DNA from: Hypericum androsaemum
Taxonomy: Eukaryota > Streptophyta > Magnoliopsida > Malpighiales > Hypericaceae
Direction: 5' to 3'
Length of the DNA: 64,000 bases
Assembly: GCA_963995505.1 (NCBI GenBank)
Contig: OZ023182.1
Span: 5,510,707 to 5,574,706, forward strand
The notes under the pieces are model-generated. The model was not told where the DNA came from, did no database searches, and saw only the letters and a program-made list of their open reading frames with translations. Each line of letters begins with the position of its first letter. The stretch's first letter is position 1. Shown in pieces: positions 37,457 through 49,280 of this stretch. A program made the position numbers and the translations under genes.

Positions 37457-39604
37457 ATGGCCCCAAATGGATGTGCATCTCTCATCAAATCTTTTCCTGT
37501 CCAAAAGGACACCCAATTCTCCCACTCATCACCTGAACAGCCTCACTGGAGGAAGGCTGCCGAGTCCCTTGCGTGCTCCCATTTCGATGAGGTCTCCAAG
37601 ATGGTGTCCGAGTTTTCCAACACGGAGACCGTTGACATCCAGGGGACGACCTTGACAGTTGCTCAGGTCACTGCCGTTGCACGTCGAGGCGAAGTCCAGG
37701 TTCACCTCGACGAGGCAGCGGCACGTGACCGAGTGGCAAGGAGCGCGGAGTGGGTGGCCACGAACATCGCTAAAGGCACGGATACCTACGGTGTCACCAC
37801 CGGATTCGGTGCAACTTCCCACAGAAGGACAAACAAAACAGCTGATCTCCAAGCCGAGCTCATCAGGTTCCTGAATGCAGGAGTCATCGGAAAGGAGAAC
37901 CTTCCCACGAGTTACTCCAAGGCAGCTATGCTTGTCAGGACTAATACGCTGATGCAGGGCTACTCGGGTATCCGTTGGGAGATACTTGATTCTGTTGCCA
38001 AGCTGATGAACCTTAACTTGATCCCTAAGCTTCCTCTGAGAGGGACCGTTACAGCTTCGGGCGATCTCGTCCCGTTGTCTTACATTGCTGGCTTGATCAC
38101 TGGCCGACATAATTCGAGGGTGGTCACCCCTGAAGGGGGCGAGATCACAGCCATAGAGGCCCTGAAAAGGGCTGGACTTTCTGCTCCTTTTGAGCTCCAG
38201 GCAAAGGAAGGACTGGCCCTTGTTAATGGAACTGCTGTTGGATCCGCCGTGGCAGCGACTGTTTGCTTCGACGCCAATTTAATGGCTCTCTTGGCAGAAG
38301 TCCTCTCAGCTTTGTTCTGTGAGGCTATGCACGGGAAGGCAGAGTTCACCGATCCATTAACTCATGATCTGAAGCACCATCCGGGTCAGATTGAGGCTGC
38401 AGCTATCATGAAATCCCTGTTAGATGAGAGTGACTACATGAAGGAAGCGCAAATCCGCTACGAGAAGGATCCTCTTACCAAGCCTAAACAGGACAGGTAC
38501 GCATTGAGAACCTCTCCTCAGTGGCTGGGGCCTCAGGTTGAAGTGATCCGTGCAGCTACCCACTCAATTGAGAGGGAGATCAACTCGGTCAATGACAATC
38601 CAATCATTGACGTGGCCAGAGACCTTGCTCTCCATGGAGGTAACTTCCAGGGGACACCTATCGGTGTTTCCATGGACAATCTCAGGATCGCCTTGGCTGC
38701 AATCGGGAAGCTCATGTTTGCTCAGTTCTCCGAGCTCGTTTGTGACTACTACAACAACGGCTTACCTTCAAACCTCAGCGGAGGGCCTAATCCAAGCCTG
38801 GATTACGGGCTCAAGGGTGCGGAGATCGCGATGGCGTCTTACTGCTCCGAGCTTCAGTACTTGGCAAACCCTGTGACTACTCATGTCCAAAGTGCGGAGC
38901 AGCACAACCAGGATGTGAACTCTCTTGGGTTGATCTCCGCCCGGAAAAGCGCAGAGGCCATCGACATCCTGAAGCTAATGTCAGCTACCTACATGGTTGG
39001 ACTTTGCCAGGCGATTGATCTGAGGCACTTGGAGGAGAATATGAAGGAGGTGATGAAACAGGTCCTGAGGCAAGTGATCAGGAAGACCCTTTACGTAGCC
39101 GAAGATGGATCTCTAATGGAGTCTCGTTTCTGTGAGAAAGAACTCCTCCAGGTCATTGACCATCTTCCTGTATTCTCCTATCTTGACGACCCCACTAATC
39201 CATCCTACCAGCTCCTCCCTACCCTTCAAGAGGTTCTCGTTAAGAAAGCTCTAGCTAAAGACCCGGAAGCTGGAACCCGTGATGAAGTTGGTTACTCTGT
39301 CTTCAAGAAGATACCGATCTTTGTGGAGGAGCTGAAGGTGAGACTAGGGGAAGAGGTAGAGAAGGCGAGAGAGAGATTCGATAATGGAGAATTCGGCATA
39401 GCCAACAGGATCAGCAAGTGCAGGACATACCCGATCTATCAGTTTGTGAGAGGTGAAGTCGGGACCGAGCTTCTGAGTGGGGCTAAGAAGATCAGCCCTG
39501 GAGAGGACATAGAGAAGGTTCATGAGGCTATTGAAGAAGGCAAACTAGGAGAGGTTCTGATGAGATGCTTGTCGAGTTGCAAGGACTCGGGTCGTTTATT
39601 CTAG
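37457..39604 (+). CDS. PAL: Phenylalanine ammonia-lyase, copy 3 (PAL3), intronless, 715 aa
   Basis: Complete PAL with the long N-terminus of PAL1 ([17 protein letters not shown]) joined to a body that is apparently identical to PAL2. MIO Ala-Ser-Gly at residues 200-202, Tyr111 and Phe138 present. Near the 3' end short PAL1-type patches appear: GACATAGAG and GCTATTGAAGAAGGC at 39505-39545, and TCGGGTCG before the stop, with CTTGTCGAG of PAL2 type between them. The C-terminus is SCKDSGRLF. The ATG at 37457 corresponds to that of the other copies; the upstream in-frame extension begins with TTG. Tail-to-tail with PAL4. Confidence 0.97.
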   Translation: MAPNGCASLIKSFPVQKDTQFSHSSPEQPHWRKAAESLACSHFDEVSKMVSEFSNTETVDIQGTTLTVAQVTAVARRGEVQVHLDEAAARDRVARSAEWVATNIAKGTDTYGVTTGFGATSHRRTNKTADLQAELIRFLNAGVIGKENLPTSYSKAAMLVRTNTLMQGYSGIRWEILDSVAKLMNLNLIPKLPLRGTVTASGDLVPLSYIAGLITGRHNSRVVTPEGGEITAIEALKRAGLSAPFELQAKEGLALVNGTAVGSAVAATVCFDANLMALLAEVLSALFCEAMHGKAEFTDPLTHDLKHHPGQIEAAAIMKSLLDESDYMKEAQIRYEKDPLTKPKQDRYALRTSPQWLGPQVEVIRAATHSIEREINSVNDNPIIDVARDLALHGGNFQGTPIGVSMDNLRIALAAIGKLMFAQFSELVCDYYNNGLPSNLSGGPNPSLDYGLKGAEIAMASYCSELQYLANPVTTHVQSAEQHNQDVNSLGLISARKSAEAIDILKLMSATYMVGLCQAIDLRHLEENMKEVMKQVLRQVIRKTLYVAEDGSLMESRFCEKELLQVIDHLPVFSYLDDPTNPSYQLLPTLQEVLVKKALAKDPEAGTRDEVGYSVFKKIPIFVEELKVRLGEEVEKARERFDNGEFGIANRISKCRTYPIYQFVRGEVGTELLSGAKKISPGEDIEKVHEAIEEGKLGEVLMRCLSSCKDSGRLF

Positions 39605-40440
39605 ATCGAGAATCATACTACTTCTTGATTAAGTTGTTCCATTGTTCTGGAGGACCTCCTAAGAGATGGAGGGGCTAATGTAATTCTTCTCTTTTTTTTT
39701 CATTGAACATCTTTTGCGCTATTAGCATCAAGTTGTATGTAATTTTGTAACTTGACCTTGTTGGCAATAAGAAAAGAAAGATACTCAGCATTTCATTGCA
39801 ATGACTTGGCTTTACCATATTGTCGGTTCTACTTGGAAACTTGGACAAGATAATTGAACTAACTTCAAACATGGCAATGTCAAGAAGAGAGGAAAAAAGA
39901 GAAACACATCAGATGCAAATCATACTGCCTCTCACCTTGGCAATGTTTCCAGGAACACGAAGAGTCTCCATTTGTAACGAACGATTCGTGGCGTACTGAT
40001 GTCAATGGTTGCTTCATCACTCGTCGGAGGCAGAATATACCTAAGTTTCATCACTTCATCATATAATCCAAGTTTATGGTGTTCCTAAGAATCTCCCTTC
40101 GTAACGATTCGTGGTCTCGTTGGTGCAGCCACAACAATGGCAATAAATGTCAGCTCTTTTTAGTTCTTCATGTAACCCCAGAAAAGGTTCGCATGCAGAG
40201 AGTTAGCCTCCCTCGTTATACTCGTAGGACTAGTGATTCAAATGGCGTTGGATCTTGTATAGCGGTATCAACGTCAAGGTGGGTTCCTACCTTGTCGATT
40301 TGTTCAACCATGAGGCATCGCAGTTGAACTTCACAGCTCCAACACTCGGAGCACTCCATGAAGTTGGAGGGGTCGGACCCCTACTTTGCTGCTATAAATT
40401 CGAACACAGCACCTGCAAAAATTCTGCAGCCATATAAGAA
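39605..40440. other. PAL3 3' flank and short unassigned stretch
   Basis: PAL2-like 3' flank to about 40,160, where homology stops at the word GTCAGCTCTT. The next 280 bases are unique, with no recognisable protein. Confidence 0.5.
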
Positions 40441-43400
40441 GCCTGGTACAATGTAGCATTAGGATCAATCATCACACCTTCATACATAAACTCCTGATCC
40501 TCTGGGGATTCAACAAGTTAAGGATAGCAGTAAACCACGAGCCAAAAGTCGTATGCATAGAGCCATCAAATCTAAAGCCAAAGGGACTCAACAACCACGT
40601 GACTCTAGTATGGGGATAGGTAAAAAGCAAGTGAATGACAGATTCCTCCTCAAGACCACAAATGACAAATAGGAGAGACAGCAAGATGTCTCCTAAATAA
40701 AATAGCGGCTAAAGGGAGAGCATTTATGAGGAGTCGCTAGAAAAAGTTTTGCAGCTTAGGAAGAACTCGTAGCTTCCAAAGCCTCCTCCAAATCCCGGGA
40801 TCAAAAGGGCAGGCGTTGGAGTCATTCGCCTGCAAGTTCAAAAAAATAATGCGGGTAGCCTTAAAAGAAAGGTAGCCCCACTTGATTGAGTACCTTCCAT
40901 CATCGCTGAATTTTCACAGAAGTCGATCAGGAGCCTGTAAACGACCCAAAATAATATTAGTAATCGTCTCCCGTTCAGAAGGTGAGAAAAAATAATGGAT
41001 AAGGTCAACATTCCAGTAGCCTGTGGATAAAGAAATCAGGTCATAAACAGTTGCCAAAGAGGAAGGAGCAGTAATGCGTGTGGCAATCCTAGAGCTAGGC
41101 AAGCTAGAGACCCAAGGGTCACGCCAAATATTGACCGAATGACCATTGCCAATACTAAAGAAAAGACCCTCTTTGAGAGCATCTTTTCCAGCGAACAGAC
41201 TGGACCAAATCCATGAAGGCCTAGAACCTTTAGAAGCAGACAAGAGGTCAGAATTATAAAAATATAACCCTTTCAAAATTCTAAAACATAAAGATCTTTG
41301 GTTACCTAGAAGTCGCCACACTTACTTGGCCAGCAAAGCTAAGTTAAACACATGAAAGTCTTTAAAACCAAAATCACCTTGCGATTTGGAACAAGTTAAT
41401 TTATCCCAACTCAACCAATGGACTTTGCATTTATCTATATCACCAGACCACCAGAACCGAGCCACCAATCCATTCAACTTAGAGCAAAAAATCACAGGAA
41501 AAAGAAGAACCTGCATAAGGTAACATGGAATTGATGATAAGACAGACTTGATGAGAACTTCCCTTCCTGACATAGATAGAAGCTTCTGCTTCCAGCACTA
41601 ACTCTTCGAGAGCATTCTTTCAAAAATGGAATTCAGGGCATCCTTCATAGACCTACCCCAAATGGATGGAATCCCTAAATATTTATCCTCGGGAGCCATC
41701 TCTACCATCTCCAAAATATCAGAAATGAGCCTTATATTAGCAGTAGGCTCCCCTTTTTAGAACAAAATCCATGACTTTTAGAAGTTGATTGTTTGGCCAA
41801 AGATGTTAGAAAATAAAACCAGCAGCTTTTTAAATCTCATAGCCTCGTGCTCACAAGCTCTGGCAAACAACAGAGTGTCATCTACAAATAAGATACGAGT
41901 GAGAGTAGGATAGTTTCCATTCAGAGAGAAATCATGAATATCCTTATTGAGCTTAGCCTGTTCCATAAAATGAGCAAATGAGTTAGAAATAAAGAGGAAC
42001 AGACAAGAAGAAAGGGGATCCCCTTGTCTAATTTCTCGAGATGCAGAGAACCAAGGTAAAGGCTGGCCGTTGTACAGCGCACTGTAAGAAGTGGAGTAAA
42101 TACAAGACATAATGCAAATAATCTACTTCGGAGGAAAATCCAACCTAACCATCACAGCCTTTAAAAAGGATCAATTAACTAAGTCATAAGCCTTTTTTAA
42201 ATCCAGTTTAATAGCCATAGAATTCAAGAGTTTCTTGCTAGACAAATTTAGGCAATGAAAGGCTTCATAAGCTAAAATGATGTTATCTTGAATACACCGG
42301 TCTTTGACAAAAGTCCCCTAGCATTCAGAAATCAGAGAATTCATACAAGGCCTCAACCTATTAGCAAGCAACTTAGAATAAACCTTATACACAAAGTTGC
42401 ATAAACTAATAGAACAAAAACCATGAACATTCACAGGATTTTTCATTTTAGGAATCAAAGCGATGTAAGTCCTATTCAAAACTCTAGGAACAACCAAAAA
42501 CTCAAACAAGTTCAGTACTAACTCAGACAAATCCTTTTTAACGACAGGCCAGAATTTTTGGTAAAATAACCCAGGAAACCCATCGGGCCCCGGCGACTTG
42601 GCACCACCCATATCAAAAATAGCAATCCTAATCTCTTCAACCTTCAAAGGCTTAATGAGGTCAGCCCCCATCTCAACAGAAATATGGCGGGGAATGCAAT
42701 CCAGTACGCACGAAGGATCACCTGTATCCAAAGCAGAATACAGATCTTAAAAATGCTCAAAGATATGAGACTTCAACAAGCTTACCTCCTCGGACCAAGT
42801 ACCATCAGCAAGTTGAAGTTTACACACCTTATTAACTTGCCTTCGCTGGGTAGCCATGGTATGAAAAAGAGCCATGTTCCAGTCTCCCCATAATAACCAG
42901 TTGATGCGAGACGTTTGGTGCCAGAAAATTTCCTCCTTCTCGTAGAGGGAGGCCAGCTCCTCTTTCAACAAAAGTTTTGGGACTTACAGCTTCCAGCGTG
43001 ATTCCGCAACTGGACCAACTAAAGTTGTGCAGAAAGGTCAGCGATACGGGCCTTTCGATAGCCATTTAAATTTCTGCTCCACAAAAGAAGATAATTAGAA
43101 CAGAGATCAGTCTTATTTACAAAAATAATAGGAGGAATACCCAAGAAAGGAATAGACCATGAATGTTCAACAACTTCCCTACATCCATCCTCCTTCGCCC
43201 AAAATGCCTCAAACCTAAAAGGACGATGCTTGACCTGAATGAAATTCGTATGCAACAATAAAAAATAGTGATCTAACCCCTCAATAGGGCCATAAACCAC
43301 CTGGGCATTGGGAAAAGCAGCCCGCCAATCAACATTAGCTAACCCACGATCTAACCATTGAAGCTGGTTGGCCATCCCAAACTAAAGATTTGACCAGGTA

Positions 43401-43640
43401 AAGGGATTGCCCTTAAAACCCAGGTCAATAAGTTCCCCAAAATGGATAAATTCATTCAAAAGGGACATCTGCCAAACGTCAGGAAAATTACCTCCTTGCC
43501 TCTCATCTGGAGAGGCAATAAGGTTCAGGTCACCCACACACAACCAAGGAAAAGCAGGATTCTTGCAGTTGTGCAAGCCCATCTTTGATTGCTCTTAGTA
43601 GGAGCGATCAAAATGGATGCTCTTTCCGCTGTCTCGAAGG
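40441..43640 (-). mobile_element. Degenerate L1-type LINE between PAL3 and PAL4
   Basis: Minus-strand ORF2 pieces in order: endonuclease at 43382-43582 (LCVGDLNLIASPDE, GNPFTWSN), a linker at 42747-43375, and RT at 42318-42731 (KSPGPDGFPGLFYQKFW, ALIPKMKNP). RT continues at 41778-42110 (RQGDPLSS, with LFVDDTLLFA in place of FADD), and later domains at 40914-41573 (MSGREVLIKSVLSSIP, GDFGFKDFHVFNLALLAK). There are several stops and frameshifts. The LINE-derived end near 43,640 is 5' truncated. Confidence 0.85.
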
Positions 43641-44717
43641 GGAGGTTTCCGGACAAGCCCATCTGGTTATCAGTTTCATTGTCGAAAATGGAAGCCCATC
43701 TGGTTACCAGTTTCTGGGCAAGTCCAACTAAAACAATCTGCAGTCTTCAAGCAATCTTCGTGGATCCTAAAACGGCTTGCGGGTTTTTTTTTTGCACATC
43801 CAGGAAGATTTCTGGCGAAAAATAGTCGGAATGACCATACCTGAATAACTTATTATAGATTAGTGATCATAAAAGAAAAAAAATAGTTTAGTGACCATAG
43901 AAAAAAAAATATTAAAGATTAGTGAACACTTCATATATAAAACTTAATAGTACTTTTTCAAAATACGAAAATATTGCAACGAACAACAAAGGATCAGATA
44001 AAAAATCACAATTGTTTATGCCTTTGAATGAGTGAAATCATTAGTACTAATTCCTCCCTCCAAAGTCTACGATCACTCTCCTTTCGAATCTAATTAATTA
44101 GCCGGGACCCCTAACCGCCCCTAAAAATATTCAAAGCATAATGACGCCCCTAAAAATCGCCCAAATACGCCGGGCCCCACCTCCGCCCATTTCACGTAGG
44201 TTTTCCGATCCAAATGGCGCAAATGTGAAAATTCATATTTTTTGAATTGAATATGAAAATTTTAACATGATATCAAAATGTGCGGGGTCGATCCAGTGAA
44301 TCCTGCAGTCGAGTATTGTCGGGACATCGGTACATCACGAATTCTTACAAATGGAGATTCTCCGTGCTCCTGGAAACATTGCCAAAATGAAAGGCAGTGT
44401 GATTTGCATCTGTTGTGTTTCTCTTTTTTCCCTCTGTTCTTGACATTGCAATGTTAGAAGTTAGTTGAATTATCTTGTCGAAGTTTCTAAGTAGAACCGA
44501 GAAAATGGTAAAGCCAAGTCATTGCAGTGAAATGCCGAGTATCTTTCTTTTCTTATTGCCATAGAAAGTCAAGTTACAAAAGTACATACAACTTGATGCT
44601 ACAACAAATGTTCAATGAAAAAAATGAAGAATTACATTAGCCCCTCCATAAATTGGGAGGCCTTGGAAAATAATCGGACAGCTTAATCAAGGAGTAGTAA
44701 ATTAATCATGTCTTGAT
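43641..44717. other. Spacer and inverted PAL-type 3' flank of PAL4
   Basis: From 44085 the sequence is the reverse complement of the PAL2 downstream region (28265-28515, then 27600-27730). The piece adjoining the PAL4 stop (TTTTCCAAGGCCTCCCAATT in reverse complement) matches PAL1. No gene. Confidence 0.6.
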
Positions 44718-46829
44718 CTAGAATAAACGACCCGACTCCTTGCAACTCGACAGGCATCTCATCAGAACCTCTCCTAGTTTGCCTTCTTCAATAGCCTCAT
44801 GAACCTTCTCTATGTCCTCTCCAGGGCTGATCTTCTTAGCCCCACTCAGAAGCTCGGTCCCGACTTCACCTCTCACAAACTGATAGATCGGGTATGTCCT
44901 GCACTTGCTGATCCTGTTGGCTATACCGAATTCTCCATTGTCGAATCTTTCTCTCGCCTTCTCTACCTCTTCCCCTAGTCTCACCTTCAGCTCCTCCACA
45001 AAGATCGGTATCTTCTTGAAGACAGAGTAGCCAACTTCGTCGCGGGTTCCTGCTTCGGGGTCTCTAGCTAGAGCTTTCTTAACGAGCACCTCTTGAAGGG
45101 TAGGGAGAAGGTTGTAGGAAGGGTTAGTGGGGTCATCAAGATAGGAGAATACAGGAAGATGTTCAATGACTTGGAGGAGTTCCTTCTCACAGAAACGAGA
45201 CTCCAATAGAGATCCATCCTCGGCTACGTATAGGGTCTTCCTGATCACTTGCCTCAGGACGTGTTTCATCACCTCCTTCATATTCTCCTCCAAGTGCCTC
45301 AGATCAATCGCCTGGCAAAGTCCAACCATGTAGGTAGCTGACATTAGCTTCAGGATGTCGATGGCCTCTGCGCTTTTCCGGGCGGAGATCAACCCAAGAG
45401 AGTTCACATCCTGGTTGTGCTGCTCCGCACTTTGGACATGAGTAGTCACAGGGTTTGCCAAGTACTGAAGCTCGGAGCAGTAAGACGCCATCGCGATCTC
45501 CGCACCCTTGAGCCCGTAATCCAGGCTTGGATTAGGCCCTCCGCTGAGGTTTGAAGGTAAGCCGTTGTTGTAGTAGTCACAAACGAGCTCGGAGAACTGA
45601 GCAAACATGAGCTTCCCGATTGCAGCCAAGGCGATCCTGAGATTGTCCATGGAAACACCGATAGGTGTCCCCTGGAAGTTACCTCCATGGAGAGCAAGGT
45701 CTCTGGCCACGTCAATGATTGGATTGTCATTGACCGAGTTGATCTCCCTCTCAATTGAGTGGGTAGCTGCACGGATCACTTCAACCTGAGGCCCCAGCCA
45801 CTGAGGAGAGGTTCTCAATGCGTACCTGTCCTGTTTAGGCTTGGTAAGAGGATCCTTCTCGTAGCGGATTTGCGCTTCCTTCATGTAGTCACTCTCATCT
45901 AACAGGGATTTCATGATAGCTGCAGCCTCAATCTGACCCGGATGGTGCTTCAGATCATGAGTTAATGGATCGGTGAACTCTGCCTTCCCGTGCATAGCCT
46001 CACAGAACAAAGCTGAGAGGACTTCTGCCAAGAGAGCCATTAAATTGGCGTCGAAGCAAACAGTCGCTGCCACGGCGGATCCAACAGCAGTTCCATTAAC
46101 AAGGGCCAGTCCTTCCTTTGCCTGGAGCTCAAAAGGAGCAGAAAGTCCAGCCCTTTTCAGGGCCTCTATGGCTGTGATCTCGCCCCCTTCAGGGGTGACC
46201 ACCCTCGAATTATGTCGGCCAGTGATCAAGCCAGCAATGTAAGACAACGGGACGAGATCGCCCGAAGCTGTAACGGTCCCTCTCAGAGGAAGCTTAGGGA
46301 TCAAGTTAAGGTTCATCAGCTTGGCAACAGAATCAAGTATCTCCCAACGGATACCCGAGTAGCCCTGCATCAGCGTATTAGTCCTGACAAGCATAGCTGC
46401 CTTGGAGTAACTCGTGGGAAGGTTCTCCTTTCCGATGACTCCTGCATTCAGGAACCTGATGAGCTCGGCTTGGAGATCAGCTGTTTTGTTTGTCCTTCTG
46501 TGGGAAGTTGCACCGAATCCGGTGGTGACACCGTAGGTATCCGTGCCTTTAGCGATGTTCGTGGCCACCCACTCCGCGCTCCTTGCCACTCGGTCACGTG
46601 CCGCTGCCTCGTCGAGGTGAACCTGGACTTCGCCTCGACGTGCAACGGCAGTGACCTGAGCAACTGTCAAGGTCGTCCCCTGGATGTCAACGGTCTCCGT
46701 GTTGGAAAACTCGGACACCATCTTGGAGACCTCATCGAAATGGGAGCACGCAAGGGACTCGGCAGCCTTCCTCCAGTGAGGTTGGTCAGGAAAAGATTGG
46801 ACGGGAGAGGCACATCCATTTGGGGCCAT
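44718..46829 (-). CDS. PAL: Phenylalanine ammonia-lyase, copy 4 (PAL4), inverted, intronless, 703 aa
   Basis: Complete PAL on the minus strand with the short N-terminus of PAL2 ([16 protein letters not shown]). MIO triad at residues 188-190, Tyr99 and Phe126 are present. The first three quarters carry PAL2-type markers ([33 protein letters not shown]). The last quarter carries PAL1-type markers ([27 protein letters not shown]). The switch lies between about 45,307 and 45,236. One private change, KHVLRQ instead of KQVLRQ, falls inside this junction. Promoter and leader are PAL2-like, with TATATATA at 46969-46976. The gene is open throughout and probably functional. Confidence 0.97.
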   Translation of the reverse strand: MAPNGCASPVQSFPDQPHWRKAAESLACSHFDEVSKMVSEFSNTETVDIQGTTLTVAQVTAVARRGEVQVHLDEAAARDRVARSAEWVATNIAKGTDTYGVTTGFGATSHRRTNKTADLQAELIRFLNAGVIGKENLPTSYSKAAMLVRTNTLMQGYSGIRWEILDSVAKLMNLNLIPKLPLRGTVTASGDLVPLSYIAGLITGRHNSRVVTPEGGEITAIEALKRAGLSAPFELQAKEGLALVNGTAVGSAVAATVCFDANLMALLAEVLSALFCEAMHGKAEFTDPLTHDLKHHPGQIEAAAIMKSLLDESDYMKEAQIRYEKDPLTKPKQDRYALRTSPQWLGPQVEVIRAATHSIEREINSVNDNPIIDVARDLALHGGNFQGTPIGVSMDNLRIALAAIGKLMFAQFSELVCDYYNNGLPSNLSGGPNPSLDYGLKGAEIAMASYCSELQYLANPVTTHVQSAEQHNQDVNSLGLISARKSAEAIDILKLMSATYMVGLCQAIDLRHLEENMKEVMKHVLRQVIRKTLYVAEDGSLLESRFCEKELLQVIEHLPVFSYLDDPTNPSYNLLPTLQEVLVKKALARDPEAGTRDEVGYSVFKKIPIFVEELKVRLGEEVEKARERFDNGEFGIANRISKCRTYPIYQFVRGEVGTELLSGAKKISPGEDIEKVHEAIEEGKLGEVLMRCLSSCKESGRLF

Positions 46830-47460
46830 TTTGACGTTTACAAGTGAGGAAGAATGTGAGGCAAATTGGGATTTGGTTTTGATGGATAATGCCTCGTTTG
46901 GAGGTGGATAACTGTTGTAGTTAGTTAGTTGTTTCTGGGTTGTGGTTTCAAGAGGAATTGGAGGATCATATATATAGGTGGCCAGCTGAGTGAAGCTACA
47001 AGTGGGGAAAGGTCTTAGTCAATGGTCCAAGTCTATAATGGAGTGCAATGATAAAAGAGAGACGGAGTTTGCATGTTACGGGAGGGAGCTTAGTCATCTT
47101 TTTTTAATAATGGCTGAGATGGTTCTTTTCAGGTGAATATATTAAGAACCAGTTTTTTAGTAGTATATTTTAGATTCGTAAATATTGAACAAAAATTTAC
47201 TTAAATTAATTTAAGTTTCTTATTACTTGGATCTACCGATGAGTTTGACTTGTACATAGTCGCCAAGTCTGCGGTTGTTGCATGAACAGTCAAAGTGATG
47301 GGATAGAGTGGCGTTCGGGATATTATGAAAGGCAATTATAGCTCACCAAAATGGAAAAGGAAAATAGTAGTTGTATTGGTTGTTGGGACTTGGGATGCTT
47401 CGTTTCCTTTTCTTAGTAAGTCCCGAACTCGTTTGTTGACCGGGAATTAAATGATAATCC
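46830..47460 (-). promoter_or_regulatory. PAL4 promoter
   Basis: In reverse complement it shows the PAL2 leader, the TATA box, TCTCAGCCATTATT (47102-47118) and CTTGGCGACTATGTACAAGTCAAACTC (47241-47268), although the two halves of the conserved block are pulled apart by about 120 bp. The distal part near 47,450 (CTGATTGGATTA) is closer to PAL1 than to PAL2. Confidence 0.5.
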
Positions 47461-48006
47461 AATCAGTTCCAAGGTTGCTTCAACATTATTAGTCAGTAGT
47501 TTTGCTTTCCAAGTGTAACAACTGACAACCAGCAAACAAAAATTTTCGATAGTCTTTTAACTTGATATATATAATGATCATAATTTTATTAATTGGATCG
47601 GGGATATGTTTTACTGAAAATCAATTATATGAAATAATTACCATAAAATTTTACAATTATTACTTCACAAATATGGCTTGCTATGCAATATTAGTTTTAT
47701 TTCGTCTGAATTTTATTAAAAGATAATAGTTAAAATATTGTCATTTAGTATGAAAGATGTTAGGACAACGGAAATGTAAACACGGATGTGTAGTCCATAA
47801 CAAATAGTAGCGAGAGATTAGAGATAGATGACACACGATATACGTAATTTGATCAATTAACTTACATCCACAAGGTCGAGAAGATCATCGCTATAATATG
47901 TTGAGATACATAGTACATAATCCATAGGCAAGTGTTATGTCTCAAACTTAAATCTCTGTCTATACTACCATAAGCAAGACCAAAAAGTCAAAGAACTTAT
48001 AAATCC
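47461..48006. other. AT-rich spacer
   Basis: No gene or clear repeat recognised. Confidence 0.4.
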
Positions 48007-48396
48007 TATCCTCCTACAGTAAAACCTCTTTAAAGTGATATTGTTGGGACCAGAGAAAATTATCACTTTATAGAGGTTATCACATAAGGGAGGTTTACGT
48101 TTTTTTACAACAAAAAAATACTTTATCTATATTCAAGTCATCAAAAAATTATAAATAAATTATAATGATTTCTTTGACCACATTCAAGTTTCCAAAAAAA
48201 TTATCCTCCTACAGTAAAACCTCTCTAAAGTGATATTGTTGGGACCAGAGAAAATTATCACTTTATAGAGGTTATCACATAAAGGAGGTTTATGTTTTTT
48301 TACAACAAAAAAATACTTTATCTATATTCAAGTCATCAAAAAATTATAATTATTTCTTTGACCACATTCAAGTCTCCAAAAAATATGTTAACAACA
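48007..48396. repeat. 195-bp tandem duplication of the pogo-like 5' end
   Basis: The segment beginning TATCCTCCTACAGTAAAACC at 48007 is repeated at 48202 with very few differences (one short AT deletion), so the terminal repeat is present twice in direct orientation. Confidence 0.85.
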
Positions 48397-49280
48397 ATCA
48401 CACTTATTATCTCATAGAAAAATTCAATATTTTTTTAATTTCTAAATAATTTATTAACATCTATTTAGTATTTATGATAAAATTTTCATCCAAAAAATAC
48501 TTATAAATTATAATAGATTTCTCTAAATTTATCAATAGGATACATATTGCTTCTAAAAAATCTCCCCATATTACCATGATCGACAAGATTCATAAAGAAC
48601 TATGTCAATACAAAAAAGACAACCCTAATGGTCTTCAGAAAATCTTTAACAATGGCTTGAGGATACGCATAATCTCAAGGTCACCCATTATGAAATGAAT
48701 GGTGTTGTGAAAGAACTGAATGAATTAATTCGGAGATTACACTATGAAAATCAAATAGATGTTAATAAGTTACTTGATTTTCAAGCTGAGCAAAAGATCT
48801 GCTGCACTCCAACCGAACAAGATATTGTTGATGCAATTCTGAATCAATCAAATGAAAGTGCAACTGCGGTGAATGATGATGATAGTCACGAGATACATAA
48901 AATCTCGGTTTATACTATTATTCAAATGATACAGTTGATTGAAATATTTTTTTACAGCAAGATGACGATCACAATGACCATTTGAAGACAATTCAAAAGA
49001 CGAATGATGGTGTAAAAATTATCAAACAAACAAATCTAGCACAAACTAACATCTTAAAATATTTTTCATATTCTCAAAGTATGTAAAATTATAAGCATTT
49101 AGTCAAAAATATCACTTCATGCAAAAATTGGGACCGAGATTTTGCACTAACATTTTTTGAAAAAGTATTAGTTGTTACGATAGAGCGGTTATTAAATTTT
49201 AACATTGGTCTCAACTTGGGACCGAAATTTTTTATCAATTTAGAGAGATTATCACTTTAGAGGAGATCACTTTACAAAAA
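48017..49280 (+). mobile_element. Decayed pogo/Lemi1-like (Tc1/mariner superfamily) element
   Basis: Begins CAGTAAAACCTCTTTAAAGTGATA after a TA dinucleotide. This is the terminus typical of plant pogo-like elements and Emigrant-type MITEs as I remember them. The right side has a degraded inverted counterpart (ATTATCACTTTAGAGGAGATC near 49,245). The frame at 48695-48985 (ELNELIRRLHYENQIDVNKL, TEQDIVDAIL) resembles the C-terminal tail of pogo-type DDE transposases. The catalytic part is lost. Confidence 0.6.

Noticed and set aside
48007..48396. Doubled repeat as a CRISPR-like array or LTR pair
   Set aside because: Only two units of 195 bp in a plant genome, beginning with a pogo-type terminus; no spacer structure and no TG...CA ends.
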